This document shows, piece after piece, positions 1 through 8,022 of a stretch of 64,000 bases of DNA. The first letter of the stretch is position 1. Each line of letters opens with the position of its first letter. The stretch lies in NCBI RefSeq assembly GCF_017347605.1, contig NZ_AP024484.1:310001-374000 (forward strand), in the 5' to 3' direction. The DNA comes from Prevotella herbatica (GTDB lineage: Bacteria; Bacteroidota; Bacteroidia; Bacteroidales; Bacteroidaceae). A program made the position numbers and the translations under genes. The notes below the pieces were generated by a model. That model had not been told where the DNA came from and ran no database searches. It saw nothing but the letters and a program-made list of their open reading frames with translations.

Positions 1-45
1 AATAAAACAGTGTCACAAATATATTTCTCTTTGATGAGATACATT

Positions 46-84
46 ATTATAGGGATGCGCCATTTCAAGGCACATCCCTATAAT
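46..84. terminator. Hairpin terminator of a gene left of the window
   Basis: ATTATAGGGATG (46-57) is the exact reverse complement of 73-84, and the stem is partly extended inwards by GCC/GGC. It probably ends transcription of a gene outside the window. A similar AGGGATGTGC hairpin occurs at 19221-19252. Confidence 0.55.
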
Positions 85-404
85 CTTTATATCCAATCAA
101 TACTTATACAACTGTATTACGAAATGAAATCTGCGAGTATTTATATCAGTTAATTATGATTTCATTAAATTTAAAAGCTACATTCATGTGCGCCTCAATC
201 TTACGATCTCGCACAAATCTCCAATAGCATCTTGAAGGAATAATCAGTGTATCCTTTTATAAATCTGCCCCCACATCCTTGATAGATTAATGTATTATTT
301 GTATTGTAATTGGCAAGAACAGTTAGTATACCTATTTTAAATCGAAAAACTGTTAAAAACATCTAATTATGTAATGATTTTAAATAAGGTATGTGTTTTA
401 TATA

Positions 405-412
405 TATCTTTG
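405..412 (+). promoter_or_regulatory. -7 promoter element of ferritin gene
   Basis: TATCTTTG matches the Bacteroidota TAnnTTTG -7 consensus. No good -33 TTTG is seen 19-21 bases upstream. The predicted transcript start near 416 gives a leader of about 100 nt. Confidence 0.5.
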
Positions 413-517
413 ACTGAAATAGTTTCACTCGAGGCAATAATATGAGTTGCCAGATGCGATGACGGTCAATTTCAAAATTGTTAATAACAATAATATAAAT
501 AAATTAGGAGGAATTTT

Positions 518-1042
518 ATGTTGAATAAAGAAATTGAAAAAGCTCTTAATGAGCAAGTCAATGTAGAGATGTGGTCAGCTTATTTATACCTATCTATGGC
601 TGCTTATTGTCATTCCATTCGCTACACTGGTATGGGTAGTTGGTTTGAAGTCCAGTTTAAGGAAGAACAGGACCATGCTAAAATTTTGTTCAATTATATT
701 ATCCGTCGTGATGGTAGAGTAGAACTAGAAGGTTTGGATGCTGTTCCTAAAGAATGGAAATCTGTACATGAACTCTTTGAGAGTACTTTAAAACACGAGC
801 AGGATATTACAGCTAAAATCAATAATCTCGTATCTTTAGCGAAGGCTAATAATGATTATGCTACAGAAAGCCTTCTACAATGGTTCATTGACGAGCAAGT
901 AGAAGAAGAAGACAATGCACGTGATATTATTGACAAACTGGATATGATTAAAGATAATGGTTTCGGTATTTATATGCTTGATAAAGAACTTGCTACAAGA
1001 ACCTACACACTAGCTGCTCCATTAGCAAACTCCGTCTTATAG
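518..1042 (+). CDS. ftnA: Non-heme ferritin
   Basis: This 174-residue protein is a classical four-helix ferritin that oxidises Fe(II) and stores iron in a cytosolic 24-mer. Ferroxidase residues are in the usual places: Glu17 in VEMWSAYLYLSM with Tyr24, Glu50 and His53 in KEEQDHAK, and the later QVEEEDNA stretch. Length equals the bacterial FtnA norm. The start is fixed by a strong AGGAGG Shine-Dalgarno at 506-511, which is unusual in this genome and suggests high translation. It stands alone, with its own promoter at 405-412 and a terminator after it. Family assignment is secure. No Fur-like box was recognised, so iron regulation is not demonstrated. Confidence 0.95.
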   Translation: MLNKEIEKALNEQVNVEMWSAYLYLSMAAYCHSIRYTGMGSWFEVQFKEEQDHAKILFNYIIRRDGRVELEGLDAVPKEWKSVHELFESTLKHEQDITAKINNLVSLAKANNDYATESLLQWFIDEQVEEEDNARDIIDKLDMIKDNGFGIYMLDKELATRTYTLAAPLANSVL

Positions 1043-1113
1043 AAATATAAAGCGCTTTTGAAAAATTCAATGATACTTTTCTTTTATTCCAATAAAAGAA
1101 GTTAAACAAAATA

Positions 1114-1160
1114 CTAGGTCTTGATTCTAAAAAGAAATGAGGCTTAGCATTTTTTTTTTG
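1114..1160 (+). terminator. Intrinsic terminator of ferritin gene
   Basis: CTAGGTCT (1114-1121) can pair, with G-U pairs, to AGGCTTAG (1140-1147), and a run of about ten T follows. It lies ~70 bases after the ferritin stop. Confidence 0.55.
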
Positions 1161-1250
1161 TAATACACATTGTGTAATTGATGTTTTCTCTTTTTCGTTG
1201 CAACTTTAACTGATGAAATCATCAACATAAAGTCAATTATAAACGCCATA

Positions 1251-1287
1251 AAAACAAAAAAAGCTAAGTAGTAAAACTACTTAGCTT
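1251..1287 (-). terminator. Intrinsic terminator of tRNA-His
   Basis: Perfect 12-bp stem, 1261-1272 with 1276-1287 and a 3-nt loop, followed on the minus strand by a T run. It sits directly behind the tRNA and may end the whole secG-tRNA transcript. Confidence 0.8.
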
Positions 1288-1291
1288 TCTG

Positions 1292-1366
1292 GGTGGGCGG
1301 TGGGGTTCGAACCCACGACATTCAGAACCACAATCTGACGCTCTAACCAACTGAACTACGTCCACC
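1292..1366 (-). tRNA. tRNA-His (GTG anticodon)
   Basis: Read on the minus strand the sequence folds as a tRNA. The anticodon arm is TCAGA-TTGTGGT-TCTGA with anticodon GTG, and the T arm is GTGGG-TTCGAAC-CCCAC. The extra 5' G(-1) opposite C73 is the hallmark of tRNA-His. One A-C mismatch appears in the acceptor stem. CCA is not encoded. It lies ~95 bases downstream of secG on the same strand and has its own terminator. Confidence 0.93.
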
Positions 1367-1460
1367 ATTTTAAAAGTACTTCGCTATTGTTGTTTAGCGG
1401 GTGCAAAGGTAAGAGAAAAAAATGTTACTGCCAAATTTTTCTCTTACTTTTTTATAAAAT

Positions 1461-1841
1461 TTATTTAGCAGGTCCAACAGGTGCTTTCGGAGCTACAGGA
1501 GTCTGCGCACCAGCAGGTGCTGCCTGCTGGCTTGCACCAAAGCCTTGTGTATTTGTTGGATTTGTTGTCTGATTTTGAGTTGCGCTGTTTTCCATAACGC
1601 TTTGCTCTGTTGTTGCTTGTGGTGCTACATAAGCGCATGCTACACTAAGTACAACCATTGCAATGGCCAAAGCCCATGTCGCTTTTTCTACAACATCTGT
1701 AGTTTTGCGGACACCCATAATGGCATTAGAAGATGAAAAGTTTGATGCCAAACCACCACCTTTAGATTCTTGGATAAGTACTACAAGCACCATGAATATA
1801 GCTGCAAGTACTATCAAACTTACGAATAATGTGTAAATCAT
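1461..1841 (-). CDS. secG: Preprotein translocase subunit SecG
   Basis: This 126-residue protein is the small auxiliary subunit of the SecYEG channel in the inner membrane. Two hydrophobic helices (about residues 1-22 and 54-73) flank the conserved loop ESKGGGLASNF. A Pro/Ala/Gln-rich tail from about residue 85 is typical of Bacteroidota SecG. It is the last gene of the operon that starts with the sigma-54-type regulator and lies four bases behind the TPR-like gene. The tRNA-His gene follows on the same strand. Confidence 0.93.
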   Translation of the reverse strand: MIYTLFVSLIVLAAIFMVLVVLIQESKGGGLASNFSSSNAIMGVRKTTDVVEKATWALAIAMVVLSVACAYVAPQATTEQSVMENSATQNQTTNPTNTQGFGASQQAAPAGAQTPVAPKAPVGPAK

Positions 1842-1845
1842 TTCC

Positions 1846-2679
1846 TTATTTTTTATTTTTATTATTTATTATCAATTTCTCTAAGAAACGTATTTGGTCT
1901 GCAAAGTAAGCATTTTTTTTTGGAATATTCAAATTTAAACGCTTAATTATTTCCAAAGCCTTTTCGTAACGACCTTGTTTTATATAAATTCTTGCTAATG
2001 TTTCTGTGAAAAAGCATTCATCGCTATCCCTGTCCTCGTCCTGTTTTTCTGCTTCTTTCTGAGTTGTATTATCAGAAGTTGGCAAGTCATATGTCTGATA
2101 ACCTTCAGATAGGTTTGTCTCTTCCTTCAGATTAAAACCTCCGTCTTCAATGAAACTATTGATGAGGTCAGTAGTTCTGTCACCATTTGAACAGTCTGCA
2201 GCAATAGTCTTTACGTCATTTTCAGCAACAGTTTCCTGTTTATTATCTTCATCTTCTATCTCAAGAAGATATGAAACATAATCAATGGCTGCGTCAGCGA
2301 GTGTAGGCTTTCTCTTTTCCTTTGGACTTTCAGAATCTGAATTTTTTGGAATCGAACCCAAGAAGCTATCTATGAGAGTAGTCGTGCGATCACCATTATC
2401 TTTCTCGTCTTCTTTTGCTTTAGCCTCAAACCTTTGCTCATTCCTATATTTATAATGTGCAGCCTCAATCATATTGAAAATCACACGGCGGTCACTGATA
2501 CATATTGCAGTACGTCTCAACTCTTCGTCAAAAGACGGATCATGCAGTATATACAGATTTTGTAATAATAGGATGCGTGCAGTCTGATAGTATGGATGGA
2601 GCGCAATAAGACTTCGGAGATCGTAAAGGGTCTCCTTGTCCATATATTCCGGATGTTGTATAAGGCGTTTTAGGTCCAT
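1846..2679 (-). CDS. TPR-like protein of the lptE-secG operon, function unknown
   Basis: A 277-residue soluble protein without signal peptide. The N-terminal ~75 residues look helical. The middle is acidic and carries two copies of a short repeat (GDRTTTLIDSFLG and GDRTTDLINSFIE) about 75 residues apart. The last ~50 residues (LARIYIKQGRYEKALEIIKRL) form one tetratricopeptide repeat. It is packed between lptE (3 bases) and secG (4 bases), so it is co-transcribed with envelope-export genes. I recognise the arrangement from other Bacteroidota but know no function; a scaffold in outer-membrane biogenesis is only inference. Confidence 0.75.
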   Translation of the reverse strand: MDLKRLIQHPEYMDKETLYDLRSLIALHPYYQTARILLLQNLYILHDPSFDEELRRTAICISDRRVIFNMIEAAHYKYRNEQRFEAKAKEDEKDNGDRTTTLIDSFLGSIPKNSDSESPKEKRKPTLADAAIDYVSYLLEIEDEDNKQETVAENDVKTIAADCSNGDRTTDLINSFIEDGGFNLKEETNLSEGYQTYDLPTSDNTTQKEAEKQDEDRDSDECFFTETLARIYIKQGRYEKALEIIKRLNLNIPKKNAYFADQIRFLEKLIINNKNKK

Positions 2680-2682
2680 AGA

Positions 2683-3243
2683 TTACCAATTGGCTACTGT
2701 TGCATTAAATATCTGATCTGAAAGGTCTTTCACCATTTGAGTTACAAGTTCTTCCTGAACAGAGTTAAGATTTTTTGTTGTTTCGTATGTTGATGTAGCA
2801 GTAAACTGCTTTTCAAAATCATTACTATGATTTGCATTATTAGTAAATCTCACGTTTACAGTCATAGATAATTCCGTCTGTGCAGAGTAACCTTGACTAG
2901 ATACGGATTTGTTTCTTTGGGCGTATTGTGTTATCTCACCTTCTATCTTCATATCACCGTTACGCTTTACTTGAGCAAGATGAGTGTGATTAGCAAATTC
3001 GTCTTTTAACGTATTGTTGAACAGTGGTGCCATTGGTCCCCATACATAACTTGAGCGTATAGGGAAATCAGAAATCTGTATTGTTTTAGTCTTTGTGTAG
3101 TCTATACTTGCACCGTTAAATTTGTAGCTGATGCTGCATGACGACAATAGCATTACAACAATGCAGAAAGATAGCAACATAGTTATGTGCCATCTTGCAG
3201 ATACCATATTCTTCAATTTACTATATATAATATTTCTTTTCAT
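2683..3243 (-). CDS. lptE: LptE-like LPS-assembly lipoprotein
   Basis: A 186-residue lipoprotein resembling the LptE partner of LptD, which places lipopolysaccharide in the outer membrane. A hydrophobic segment ends in the lipobox LLSSC, followed by the family-like start SISYKFNGASIDYTKTKT. The reading frame extends to a GTG at 3261, but ATG 3243 (MKRNIIYSK) is preferred; a shorter start at MVSARW is possible. It sits 50 bases behind the AAA+ regulator gene and 3 bases before the TPR-like gene. The LptE call rests on pattern and the known Bacteroidota operon; sequence conservation in this family is low. Confidence 0.8.
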   Translation of the reverse strand: MKRNIIYSKLKNMVSARWHITMLLSFCIVVMLLSSCSISYKFNGASIDYTKTKTIQISDFPIRSSYVWGPMAPLFNNTLKDEFANHTHLAQVKRNGDMKIEGEITQYAQRNKSVSSQGYSAQTELSMTVNVRFTNNANHSNDFEKQFTATSTYETTKNLNSVQEELVTQMVKDLSDQIFNATVANW

Positions 3244-3292
3244 TTCTTTCAGCGAATTCACTGTTCCTAATGAGGTTTACAAGTTCGGAATA

Positions 3293-4558
3293 TTATTCCT
3301 TCTCAAGTCCGTATTGTTTTATTCTTCTATAAAGTGTGCGATCAGAAATACCTAATTCCTGAGCAGCTTTCTTTCTGTTGCCACCATTACGTTCCAAAGC
3401 CTTTTCTACCATTTGGCGTCCAAGATCATTTAGATTGAGGCTTGCTGTATCATTAATTTCTTCAGCAATAGCATCATAGGCGGCAGAAGCACTTTCCAAA
3501 TTAGGATTCAATATAGAGTATTGTTGTGCATCATCTGGTGCCACTATAGGCTGTCGTTCTGCAGCTACAGGGAATTGTCTTCCTTGGAAGCTTTGAGCAC
3601 CCGATAAAGCACGCTCTTCATCCAACTGCTTACGCAGACTATTCATATCGCGTCTCAGGTCACTTACGTTTCCACGTAGTTCGTATAGTATCTTATATAG
3701 AATCTCACGTTCTGTCTCGTAAGAATGCTCACCAGGCTTGTTTATTGTAGCGAGTTGTGTGCTTTCTGCATCCTGAGGAATAAACTGCAATAGCTGCTCT
3801 GCGCTTATCTCACGCTGTTCACTCAATACAGACATCTGCTCTGTGATATTCTTCAGTTGGCGTACGTTTCCCGGCCACTTGTATTTAAGCAATATCTCTT
3901 TTGCGTCATCGTCAAGTGTGATCTTAGGCAAATGATATTTGTCTGCCATCTGCATAGCAAAAAGGCGGAAAAGTAGTATGATATCATTACCACGGTCACG
4001 CAATGGCGGAACCTGTATTGGAATAGTGTTCAAACGATAGTATAAGTCTTCACGGAAGCGACCTTCACTGATAGCTTTCTGCATATTAACATTAGTAGCA
4101 GCAACTATGCGCACATCAGTCTTTATAATCTTTTGTCCGCCTACACGAATATACTCACCTGTTTCGAGCACACGCAACAAGCGTGCCTGTGTTGCAAGTG
4201 GCAACTCTCCCACTTCATCAAGAAATATAGTACCCTTATTGGCGGTTCCGAAATAACCGTCACTTTCACCTATAGCACCAGTAAAAGATCCTTTCTCGTG
4301 TCCGAATAGTTCGCTGTCAATAGTACCTTCAGGTATAGAACCACAGTTGATCGCGAAATATTTTTCTCTTCGGCGTGGAGAATTGTCGTGGATGACGTGT
4401 GGAATGATTTCTTTTCCTACACCACTTTCTCCTACAATGAGCACAGAAAGGTCTGTAGGTGACACCTGAAGGGCGACATCTAAAGCTCTGTTAAGTGCAT
4501 CACAGTTACCTACGATGTTATAGCGCTGTTTTATTTTTTGCAGTTCTGATGTATTCAT
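3293..4558 (-). CDS. Sigma-54-type AAA+ transcriptional regulator without receiver domain
   Basis: This 421-residue protein has an AAA+ sigma-54 interaction domain from the N-terminus: Walker A GESGVGKE at residues 43-50, the RpoN-contact loop GSFTGA near 92, and Walker B IFLDEVGEL. A coiled stretch (about 300-330) and a Fis-type helix-turn-helix (GNRKKAAQELGISDRTLYRR, residues ~385-405) follow. There is no N-terminal receiver or sensory domain, so activity must be controlled by level or partner. It heads the operon with lptE, the TPR gene and secG. A near-leaderless promoter (TAATTTTG, 4567-4574) lies 8 bases before the ATG. Confidence 0.9.
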   Translation of the reverse strand: MNTSELQKIKQRYNIVGNCDALNRALDVALQVSPTDLSVLIVGESGVGKEIIPHVIHDNSPRRREKYFAINCGSIPEGTIDSELFGHEKGSFTGAIGESDGYFGTANKGTIFLDEVGELPLATQARLLRVLETGEYIRVGGQKIIKTDVRIVAATNVNMQKAISEGRFREDLYYRLNTIPIQVPPLRDRGNDIILLFRLFAMQMADKYHLPKITLDDDAKEILLKYKWPGNVRQLKNITEQMSVLSEQREISAEQLLQFIPQDAESTQLATINKPGEHSYETEREILYKILYELRGNVSDLRRDMNSLRKQLDEERALSGAQSFQGRQFPVAAERQPIVAPDDAQQYSILNPNLESASAAYDAIAEEINDTASLNLNDLGRQMVEKALERNGGNRKKAAQELGISDRTLYRRIKQYGLEKE

Positions 4559-4566
4559 ATAGATGA

Positions 4567-4574
4567 CAAAATTA
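4567..4574 (-). promoter_or_regulatory. -7 element of regulator-lptE-secG operon
   Basis: Minus-strand TAATTTTG ends 8 bases before the ATG of the AAA+ regulator gene, predicting a leader of about 5 nt. Confidence 0.5.
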
Positions 4575-4612
4575 CATAATATATTCTTAAATACTGCAAT
4601 TTTGGCAGATTT

Positions 4613-5617
4613 TTATGAGTCTTTAGGCTTTGTATTATCCAATTTTATCATTAATAGTCCTATACCCGTCCAAATGAGCTCACGCAAGCGTACTAACAAG
4701 GCTACGAAGATACCCGCACTTGCAGATATACCAAGTCCTGTTGTTGCCATAAGGAATCCTCCCTCACGTCCCCCCAATTGAAGAGGGATAAAAAACAGAA
4801 GATTAGCAAACAAACTTGTAAAAGCTAATATGAGGATACATTGCAAATAACTTACATCAGGTATTAGCACAAGAAGAATAAAATACACCTCTAATGCTGA
4901 GAGCACCCTACATGCGAGTTCCAATAATACTGCCGAAACAAAGACCTTTGGATTCTGTTTGTGTAGCGATGCTATTTGCAGATCTATAGTATCGAGTTGT
5001 TCCTTATGACTTTCTACAAATTTCTCAGCCCATTTCTTCATAAATGGTATGTGCCGCATAAAATTAACCATACGGTTTGCAAGTCCCTTACGGTAACCAG
5101 ACATAAAGAACCAAATTCCCAAAAGACAAAGAACACCTATAAGAACTAAAAGCATAGCCATAAAGAGTGTTACACTTTGCGTTAAGACAAATAGGAATAT
5201 TGAAAGAAACCAAAACCAAAGATGGCTAAATATATGCGTCATCGCATACAATATCACAGATGAAGAAGCTCTCTCTGCTCCAATCTTTGGAGCAAGTGTC
5301 ATTATTCGATAAGGCTCTCCGCCCATTAGTCCTCCTGGAGTTGCGTAATTTAATGCAAATCCAGAAAGTGTAATTTTATATAGCCAACTAAACCTTATAT
5401 GTTTATGTTCAGGTTTAGTTTCCTGTGAATTTATTATAATATACCATGCTGACGTGTTGAACAAATAAAGAAACAACCACAGAGCAAGAACAGCTATAAA
5501 CCAATATCCGGCATGACGCAGTCCATTCCACACTTGGTGGAAATCAAGCTGCGTAACCATTATCAAGAGAACGACAAAACCGAATATAAAAAATATGTTT
5601 TGATATTTCTTTTTCAT
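4613..5617 (-). CDS. Flippase-like membrane protein (UPF0104 / LPG-synthase TM family)
   Basis: A 334-residue polytopic membrane protein with about eight hydrophobic helices. It has the family hallmark [11 protein letters not shown] and, late in the protein, [16 protein letters not shown]. This fold is the membrane half of MprF lysylphosphatidylglycerol synthases; stand-alone copies are thought to flip lipids, but the substrate is unknown. Its ATG overlaps the pdxA-like stop in an ATGA junction, so the two are translationally coupled. The cytosolic synthase half of MprF is absent. Confidence 0.8.
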   Translation of the reverse strand: MKKKYQNIFFIFGFVVLLIMVTQLDFHQVWNGLRHAGYWFIAVLALWLFLYLFNTSAWYIIINSQETKPEHKHIRFSWLYKITLSGFALNYATPGGLMGGEPYRIMTLAPKIGAERASSSVILYAMTHIFSHLWFWFLSIFLFVLTQSVTLFMAMLLVLIGVLCLLGIWFFMSGYRKGLANRMVNFMRHIPFMKKWAEKFVESHKEQLDTIDLQIASLHKQNPKVFVSAVLLELACRVLSALEVYFILLVLIPDVSYLQCILILAFTSLFANLLFFIPLQLGGREGGFLMATTGLGISASAGIFVALLVRLRELIWTGIGLLMIKLDNTKPKDS

Positions 5618-6702
5618 CTGTTTTCTCTTTTCTTTGGAATTGAAAATCTTATTTTATCTCCATCATCATGCTTCTCATGATAAAGCTTCTGAAGCGGATT
5701 GTGCATAGGATCATCATAATTCGCACGATTGCGGAATATGTCTATAGCAGTATATATTGAGTTACGGAAAGCAGCCTCGTCAGCTACACCTTTTCCCGCA
5801 ATGTCAAATTCTGTTCCACAGTCTGGAGTTACAGATACGATCTTTAGTCCTGCATCAAACTTCACAATGCCATCAGTAGATATTGCCTTAAAAGCAGGAA
5901 TACCCTGATCATAATACATCGCTATAACTCCATCGAAATCTCCATAATATCCATTCCCGAAGAATGTCTCTGAAGAATAAGGACCAAAAGTCTGTATACC
6001 AGCTTCTGCAAGCTCGTCTATAGCTGGAATTAAAATTTCATTTTCCTCTTTGCTTAGTTGTCCTGGATTAAGAGATAATATTGCTACACGAGGAGAAGAC
6101 ACATTGAAGTCTCTGCATATTGACTTGAATAGCTTTGTGGCTTTTTCCTTAATAAAATCCTTACTTAAAGATTCAGGCACATCCTTGATAGATACGCCTT
6201 CTGTGGCTACAACCATTCGCATCGTGTCATTGAGATATACAGACATTGACTTTTCGCCATCTCCCAAGCATGTCTCAATATATTTGCTTATACCATGGAA
6301 TTTATAGCCCTCAACATTAATATTGGTATTGTCTACAGGACAGTTTACTAGGACATCGTATGCTCCGTCACGGAAATCCGTCATCGCACGGTCTAGAGCC
6401 TTGATAGCAGCAAGACCACTTTCTTCTGTTGGAGTGCCGAGTTCAACCTTGATGTCATCATCATAACATGTCAACAAGTTTACTCGTCCGTCAACAGCTT
6501 CGCTGGCATCATTAATGATACTGAAATTAGCTTGAATATCAAGCGCTTTTCTATGATAAGCTGCTATTTTTGGAGAACCGTATATAATTGGAGTGCATAG
6601 TTCCAATATTTCCGGCTCTGCAAAGGTTTTAAAAATAAGCTCATATCCGATACCATTGGTATCTCCATGTGTAATAGCCACACGATTTTTTTTATTTTCC
6701 AT
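5614..6702 (-). CDS. pdxA: PdxA-family protein lacking the metal-binding histidines
   Basis: A 362-residue protein with the PdxA fold (4-hydroxythreonine-4-phosphate dehydrogenase, vitamin B6 synthesis): [15 protein letters not shown] at the start, [14 protein letters not shown] substrate region and [14 protein letters not shown] near the end. Positions that hold the zinc-binding and catalytic histidines in ordinary Bacteroidota PdxA are changed: TGHIPL is TEGVSI, NPHAGDDG is shortened to NPGQ, MYHDQG is MYYDQG and AHGTAYD is DCGTEFD. It may therefore not be a dehydrogenase. ATG 6702 is preferred over the in-frame 6738 because residues 1-12 of the longer form are not family-like. It is coupled to the flippase-like gene by a 4-base overlap. 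Confidence 0.8.
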   Translation of the reverse strand: MENKKNRVAITHGDTNGIGYELIFKTFAEPEILELCTPIIYGSPKIAAYHRKALDIQANFSIINDASEAVDGRVNLLTCYDDDIKVELGTPTEESGLAAIKALDRAMTDFRDGAYDVLVNCPVDNTNINVEGYKFHGISKYIETCLGDGEKSMSVYLNDTMRMVVATEGVSIKDVPESLSKDFIKEKATKLFKSICRDFNVSSPRVAILSLNPGQLSKEENEILIPAIDELAEAGIQTFGPYSSETFFGNGYYGDFDGVIAMYYDQGIPAFKAISTDGIVKFDAGLKIVSVTPDCGTEFDIAGKGVADEAAFRNSIYTAIDIFRNRANYDDPMHNPLQKLYHEKHDDGDKIRFSIPKKRENR

Positions 6703-6804
6703 TTTTTTGTTATTTAAAGAACCCAATATAGTCTTCAACTCATTGAGTAGATTTGTCTTATCGTTGATTTAAGGATCCAATATGGAATACTCGCATAGTT
6801 ATTC

Positions 6805-7851
6805 CTATTCTTCATTTATTGTATTTCCGTTCTTTTTTGAGGTAGACAACAGACCACAAGCGGCAAATATGTCTTGGCCACGACTGGCACGTATTGTTGT
6901 AAACAATCCATGGTTAGTGAGATAATCACGGAATTCTTCCATTTTCTTCTCTTCTGCGCTATGCAACGGGATGTTTGGAATCTTGTGGAATCTAATCAAG
7001 TTTATACGGCAGTTAAGTCCCTTCAGCAACTTAACAATTTCACGTGCGTGAGTTGTTGAGTCATTAACACCACCAAAAACGATATACTCAAAAGATAAAC
7101 GGCGCTGATGACTGAAATCGTAGTTCTTTAAAAGTTCTACTATTTCCTCAATACCCATACCCTTTTGGGCAGGCATCAATTCAGCACGTTGTTCTGGAAT
7201 AGCAGTATGCAGACTTATAGCCAAATGACATTCGCTTTCCTCTATAAATCTCTGCAACTTGTTTTTCACACCAACACTGCTTACTGTGATTCTCTTTGGA
7301 CTCCAAGCCCAACCATAATCAGCAGTAAGTATTTCGGTAGCACGCAGCACGTTATCAAGATTATCCATAGGCTCTCCTTGTCCCATGAATACAATATTTG
7401 TGAGTTTGTCAGACTCTGGTAGTGAATAAATCTGATTAAGTATATCTTTTACGTCAAGATTGCCTTCAAATCCCTGTTTACCTGTCTGACAGAACATACA
7501 GTTCATTTTGCAGCCTACCTGTGACGAGACGCATAATGTAGCTCTGTCATTATCAGGAATGTACACTGACTCAACAAATTTTCCATTATCAGTAGGAAAA
7601 AGATATTTTATAGTTCCATCTTTAGAGTGCTGTGCATCAGTAGGTTCAGCACATCCAATAGTATATTTTTCTTCGAGTTTTATACGGTTACCTTTAGATA
7701 TATTTGTCATCTCGTCAATAGACTTTACATGATGCTCATATATCCATTTTGCCATTTGCCCACCAGTAAAGGCAGGCATACCAAGTTCTTTCGCGACAGC
7801 CTTAAGTTCTGTTAAGGTCAAGCCTAGAAGTGATCTCTTTAAAGAATTCAT
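6805..7851 (-). CDS. rlmN: Dual-specificity rRNA/tRNA adenine-C2 methyltransferase RlmN
   Basis: This 348-residue radical-SAM enzyme methylates C2 of A2503 in 23S rRNA and A37 in some tRNAs. The 4Fe-4S cluster motif is CKMNCMFC near residue 115. Other family features are VFMGQGEPMDN, ITVSSVGV, HLAISLHTA and the C-terminal TTIRASRGQDIFAACGLL, whose Cys is the second catalytic cysteine. A TATCTTTG promoter on the minus strand ends four bases before the ATG, so the mRNA is probably leaderless. The pdxA-like gene follows after about 100 bases. Confidence 0.97.
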   Translation of the reverse strand: MNSLKRSLLGLTLTELKAVAKELGMPAFTGGQMAKWIYEHHVKSIDEMTNISKGNRIKLEEKYTIGCAEPTDAQHSKDGTIKYLFPTDNGKFVESVYIPDNDRATLCVSSQVGCKMNCMFCQTGKQGFEGNLDVKDILNQIYSLPESDKLTNIVFMGQGEPMDNLDNVLRATEILTADYGWAWSPKRITVSSVGVKNKLQRFIEESECHLAISLHTAIPEQRAELMPAQKGMGIEEIVELLKNYDFSHQRRLSFEYIVFGGVNDSTTHAREIVKLLKGLNCRINLIRFHKIPNIPLHSAEEKKMEEFRDYLTNHGLFTTIRASRGQDIFAACGLLSTSKKNGNTINEE

Positions 7852-7855
7852 AGTG

Positions 7856-7863
7856 CAAAGATA
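7856..7863 (-). promoter_or_regulatory. -7 element of rlmN, predicted leaderless start
   Basis: Minus-strand TATCTTTG is followed by CACT and then the ATG. With the Bacteroidota transcription start about 4 bases after this box, transcription would begin at or next to the start codon. Confidence 0.6.
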
Positions 7864-7993
7864 GTGTAAACGACTGGAAAAGCAAAATAAAACAAAGTTT
7901 TTATTTATTATTCAGATGGCAACCTATCTATCCAAAGATAGACGTTTTTTAAAAAAAACTTATTGAAACAGACCATAAATGTAATATAATTGT

Positions 7994-8001
7994 TATCTTT
8001 G
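7994..8001 (+). promoter_or_regulatory. -7 element of the GT2-HIT-SpoIID fusion gene
   Basis: TATCTTTG lies 21 bases before ATG 8023. It overlaps the longer in-frame TTG start at 7990, which rules that start out. Confidence 0.6.
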
Positions 8002-8022
8002 TGGTCAAAATTAATATCATTT

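Larger units (their letters stand above)
1..517. other. Intergenic region upstream of ferritin
   Basis: No convincing gene. It holds a terminator-like hairpin near the left edge, a TATCTTTG promoter element at 405-412 and the long (~100 nt) leader of the ferritin gene. Confidence 0.6.

Noticed and set aside
7990..8022. Longer N-terminus of the GT2-HIT-SpoIID fusion from a TTG codon
   Set aside because: The codons run through the TATCTTTG promoter box at 7994-8001; ATG 8023 follows it at normal distance.
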